This document shows, in pieces, positions 33,260 to 34,971 of a stretch of 34,971 nt of DNA. A model generated the notes under the pieces. That model did no database searches. It saw only the letters and a list, made by a program, of their open reading frames with translations, and was not told where the DNA came from. The position numbers and the translations under genes are program-made. Positions within the stretch are counted from its first letter, which is position 1, and each line of letters begins with the position of its first letter. Source of the stretch: Flavobacterium sp. (lineage in GTDB: Bacteria; Bacteroidota; Bacteroidia; Flavobacteriales; Flavobacteriaceae); assembly GCA_030145825.1 (NCBI GenBank), contig JAIXHM010000008.1:1-34971 (forward strand), given 5' to 3'.

Positions 33260-34450
33260 ATGCCAAAAATATCAAACAAAGGGCAACAAATGCCTGAATC
33301 ACCAATTAGAAAACTGGTTCCTTTTTCAGAAACTGCGAAGAAAAAAGGTCATAAAGTATATCATTTAAACATTGGTCAACCCGATATTAAAACTCCAGAT
33401 GTTGCTATTAATGCCGTTAAAAATGCAAACATTGAAGTATTAGAATATTCTCATTCTGCTGGTTTTGAAAGCTACAGAAATAAACTTTCGCAATATTACA
33501 AAGCTCACGGATTACCAATTGACACACAAGATATTATCATTACTACTGGTGGTTCTGAAGCTTTATTATTTGCTTTAGGAAGCACAATGGACACTAATGA
33601 TGAAATTATTATTCCTGAACCTTTTTATGCAAATTATAATGGTTTTTCAACTGCATCAGGGGTAAAAGTAGTTCCTGTAATGTCATCTATTGAAGATGGT
33701 TTTGCTTTACCTCCAATTGAAGCTTTTGAAAAATTAATTACTCCTAAGACTAAAGCAATCTTAATTTGTAACCCTGGAAATCCTACAGGATATTTGTATT
33801 CTCAAGAAGAAATCTTAAAATTAGCAGAAATAGTAAAGAAACATGATTTATTCTTAATTGCTGATGAAGTTTACAGAGAGTTTACTTATGATGGATTCCA
33901 ACATTTCTCGGTTATGAATGTAGAAGGTTTAGAACAACATGCTATTATGATCGATTCTGTTTCTAAACGTTATAGTATGTGTGGCGCAAGAATTGGTTGC
34001 ATTGTTTCTAAAAATAAAGAAGTTATGGCAACAGCGATGAAATTTGCTCAAGCGCGTTTAAGCCCACCAACTTATGCTCAAATTGCTAGTGAAGCAGCTC
34101 TAGAAACTCCTCAATCTTATTTTGATGAAGTAATTACTGAATATAAAGATCGTAGAGATACTTTAGTTAACGAATTAAATAAAATTCCTGGTGTAAAAGT
34201 AGCAGTTCCTAAAGGTGCTTTTTATTGTATTGCAAAATTACCTGTCAAAAATGCGGATAACTTTGCGCAATGGTTATTAGAGAGTTACGATTTTAATGGA
34301 GAAACCGTTATGGTTGCTCCTGCTGCAGGATTCTACTCTACTCCAGGTGTTGGTTTAGATGAAGTTCGTATTGCTTACGTTTTAAAGAAAGAAGATTTAA
34401 TTAAATCTGTTCAAATATTAAAAGAAGCACTAGCTGTTTATAATAATTAG
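33260..34450 (+). CDS. Class I/II PLP-dependent aminotransferase
   Basis: This 396-residue enzyme has a fold type I aminotransferase layout. Visible motifs are NIGQPDIKTPD near the N-terminus, TTGGSEALLFALG for the phosphate loop, CNPGNPTGYLYS (the Asn contacting PLP), IADEVYREFTYD, and the Schiff-base lysine Lys236 in DSVSKRYSMCGARIGC, with the terminal Arg near DEVRIAYVL. It resembles AspC-type enzymes that transfer amino groups between aspartate or aromatic amino acids and 2-oxoglutarate; the exact substrate is not readable. A family A repeat lies in its 3' untranslated region before the terminator. Confidence 0.92.
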   Translation: MPKISNKGQQMPESPIRKLVPFSETAKKKGHKVYHLNIGQPDIKTPDVAINAVKNANIEVLEYSHSAGFESYRNKLSQYYKAHGLPIDTQDIIITTGGSEALLFALGSTMDTNDEIIIPEPFYANYNGFSTASGVKVVPVMSSIEDGFALPPIEAFEKLITPKTKAILICNPGNPTGYLYSQEEILKLAEIVKKHDLFLIADEVYREFTYDGFQHFSVMNVEGLEQHAIMIDSVSKRYSMCGARIGCIVSKNKEVMATAMKFAQARLSPPTYAQIASEAALETPQSYFDEVITEYKDRRDTLVNELNKIPGVKVAVPKGAFYCIAKLPVKNADNFAQWLLESYDFNGETVMVAPAAGFYSTPGVGLDEVRIAYVLKKEDLIKSVQILKEALAVYNN

Positions 34451-34451
34451 A

Positions 34452-34505
34452 AGCTTATTCCCGCTGTACGTGCTACAAGGTAGCTTACTTCCATCGGGGC
34501 TAAAA
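34452..34505 (-). repeat. Dispersed palindromic repeat family A, copy 2 (inverted)
   Basis: Read on the minus strand it begins TTAGCCCCGATGGAA and ends AGCGGGAATAAG, like copy 1. The inner hairpin is GCTAC-x3-GTAGC (34472-34484) instead of GCAC/GTGC, so the stem sequence changed while pairing was kept; the CCCG/CGGG outer pair is the same. It sits between the aminotransferase stop and its terminator. Confidence 0.75.
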
Positions 34506-34507
34506 AT

Positions 34508-34537
34508 AAAAAAGCCACTCATTTGAGTGGCTTTTTT
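34508..34537 (+). terminator. Terminator after the aminotransferase
   Basis: Arms AAAAAAGCCACTCA and TGAGTGGCTTTTTT leave a two-base centre, so the working loop is about ATTT. Its A/T tracts on both sides suit the convergent secreted-protein gene as well. Confidence 0.92.
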
Positions 34538-34550
34538 GTTGTTTTATTAT

Positions 34551-34971
34551 CTATCGTTTTAATGAAAAATGCGCTTTAAACTCTTTCATTATTCCATTCT
34601 CTTCATATTCTAAACTAAACCAATAGTCCGTCGATGGTAATGGTTCCCCATTCAATGTTCCATCCCAACCATTGCCTTGGTTCGCTCCTAAAGTATTAAT
34701 CTGCTTGATTAACTTTCCATATCTATCAAAAATGTAAACTTAGCATTCTCCTGTTCTAATCCTATTATATTCCATGTGTCATTATAGCCATCTCCGTTTG
34801 GTGTAAAGAATTTTGGATAATCTACTACCAATACCGGAATCGTGAAATAGGTACAACCTTGTGTATCTACTACTGTTATGGTATGTGGTCCTGCTGATAC
34901 TCCCGTAAATACATTAGAACTCTGGAACTCACCTTCATCTAATTGATATTCTAAAGTTCCATTTCCATCTG
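34551..34971 (-). pseudogene. 3' end of a type IX secreted protein with a frameshift in the sorting domain
   Basis: The ORF track misses this. On the minus strand the frame entering from the window edge reads LEYQLDEGEFQSSNVFTGVS, an SprB/HYR-type repeat, then FFTPNGDGYNDTWNIIGLEQ, the start of the type B sorting (gliding-motility C-terminal) domain. After ENAK this frame drifts and stops at 34709-34711. The other frame resumes exactly as IYIFDRYGKLIKQINTLGAN, GNGWDGTLNGEPLPSTDYWF and ends EFKAHFSLKR at 34551. One A is missing at about 34738, as though AAGATT had become AAGTTT. It is either a true pseudogene, phase variation, or a sequencing error. Confidence 0.85.

Overview
This window looks like chromosomal DNA from the family Flavobacteriaceae (Bacteroidota), probably Flavobacterium or a close relative. 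The evidence is strong A+T richness, A-rich sequence before start codons instead of strong Shine-Dalgarno sites, Bacteroidota-type promoters (TTG, about 20 bases, TAnnTTTG), a TonB-dependent receptor paired with a DUF4249 lipoprotein, a type IX secretion type B sorting domain, a monomeric NADP-isocitrate dehydrogenase, a DUF3276 PUR-like protein, and dispersed palindromic repeats placed at terminators.

Layout. 1-5.4 kb: the tail of a probable ABC exporter, DUF3276, a CsaA-like tRNA-binding protein, a CNHC thioredoxin-fold protein, a small secreted protein with a mini cytochrome c lipoprotein, a cyclophilin-FKBP fusion, a methyltransferase-SDR pair, then a decayed DUF1569 gene tail. 5.5-11.8 kb: intact DUF1569, trmD, a large exported MORN-like protein on the minus strand, rplS with a structured leader, and icd. 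11.8-19 kb: a secreted protein, the TonB receptor/DUF4249 pair, thiN, uvrB and a short HPF/RaiA-like protein. 19-26.1 kb: a TPR hybrid histidine kinase/AraC regulator followed by a probable five-gene envelope operon: a 51-residue ORF missing from the ORF track, two related lipoproteins, an OmpA-family protein and a 371-residue protein. 26.1-28.3 kb: a lone NACHT STAND ATPase, probably an antiphage (bNACHT-like) gene, bounded by two terminators and followed by an unexplained block. 28.3-35 kb: valS with an unusual leader, DUF1573, an exported PDZ aspartyl protease, a class I/II aminotransferase, and the 3' end of a type IX secreted protein interrupted by a -1 frameshift.

The genes are mostly housekeeping (translation, DNA repair, central metabolism, thiamine) with envelope-facing islands. 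The best leads for something new are the NACHT gene with its flanking block, the sensor plus five-gene envelope operon with its tiny first ORF, and non-coding structure: two dispersed palindromic repeat families whose copies show compensatory changes, and 7-8 bp tandem repeats directly abutting the start codons of thiN, uvrB and valS. All calls come from reading the sequence; no searches were run.
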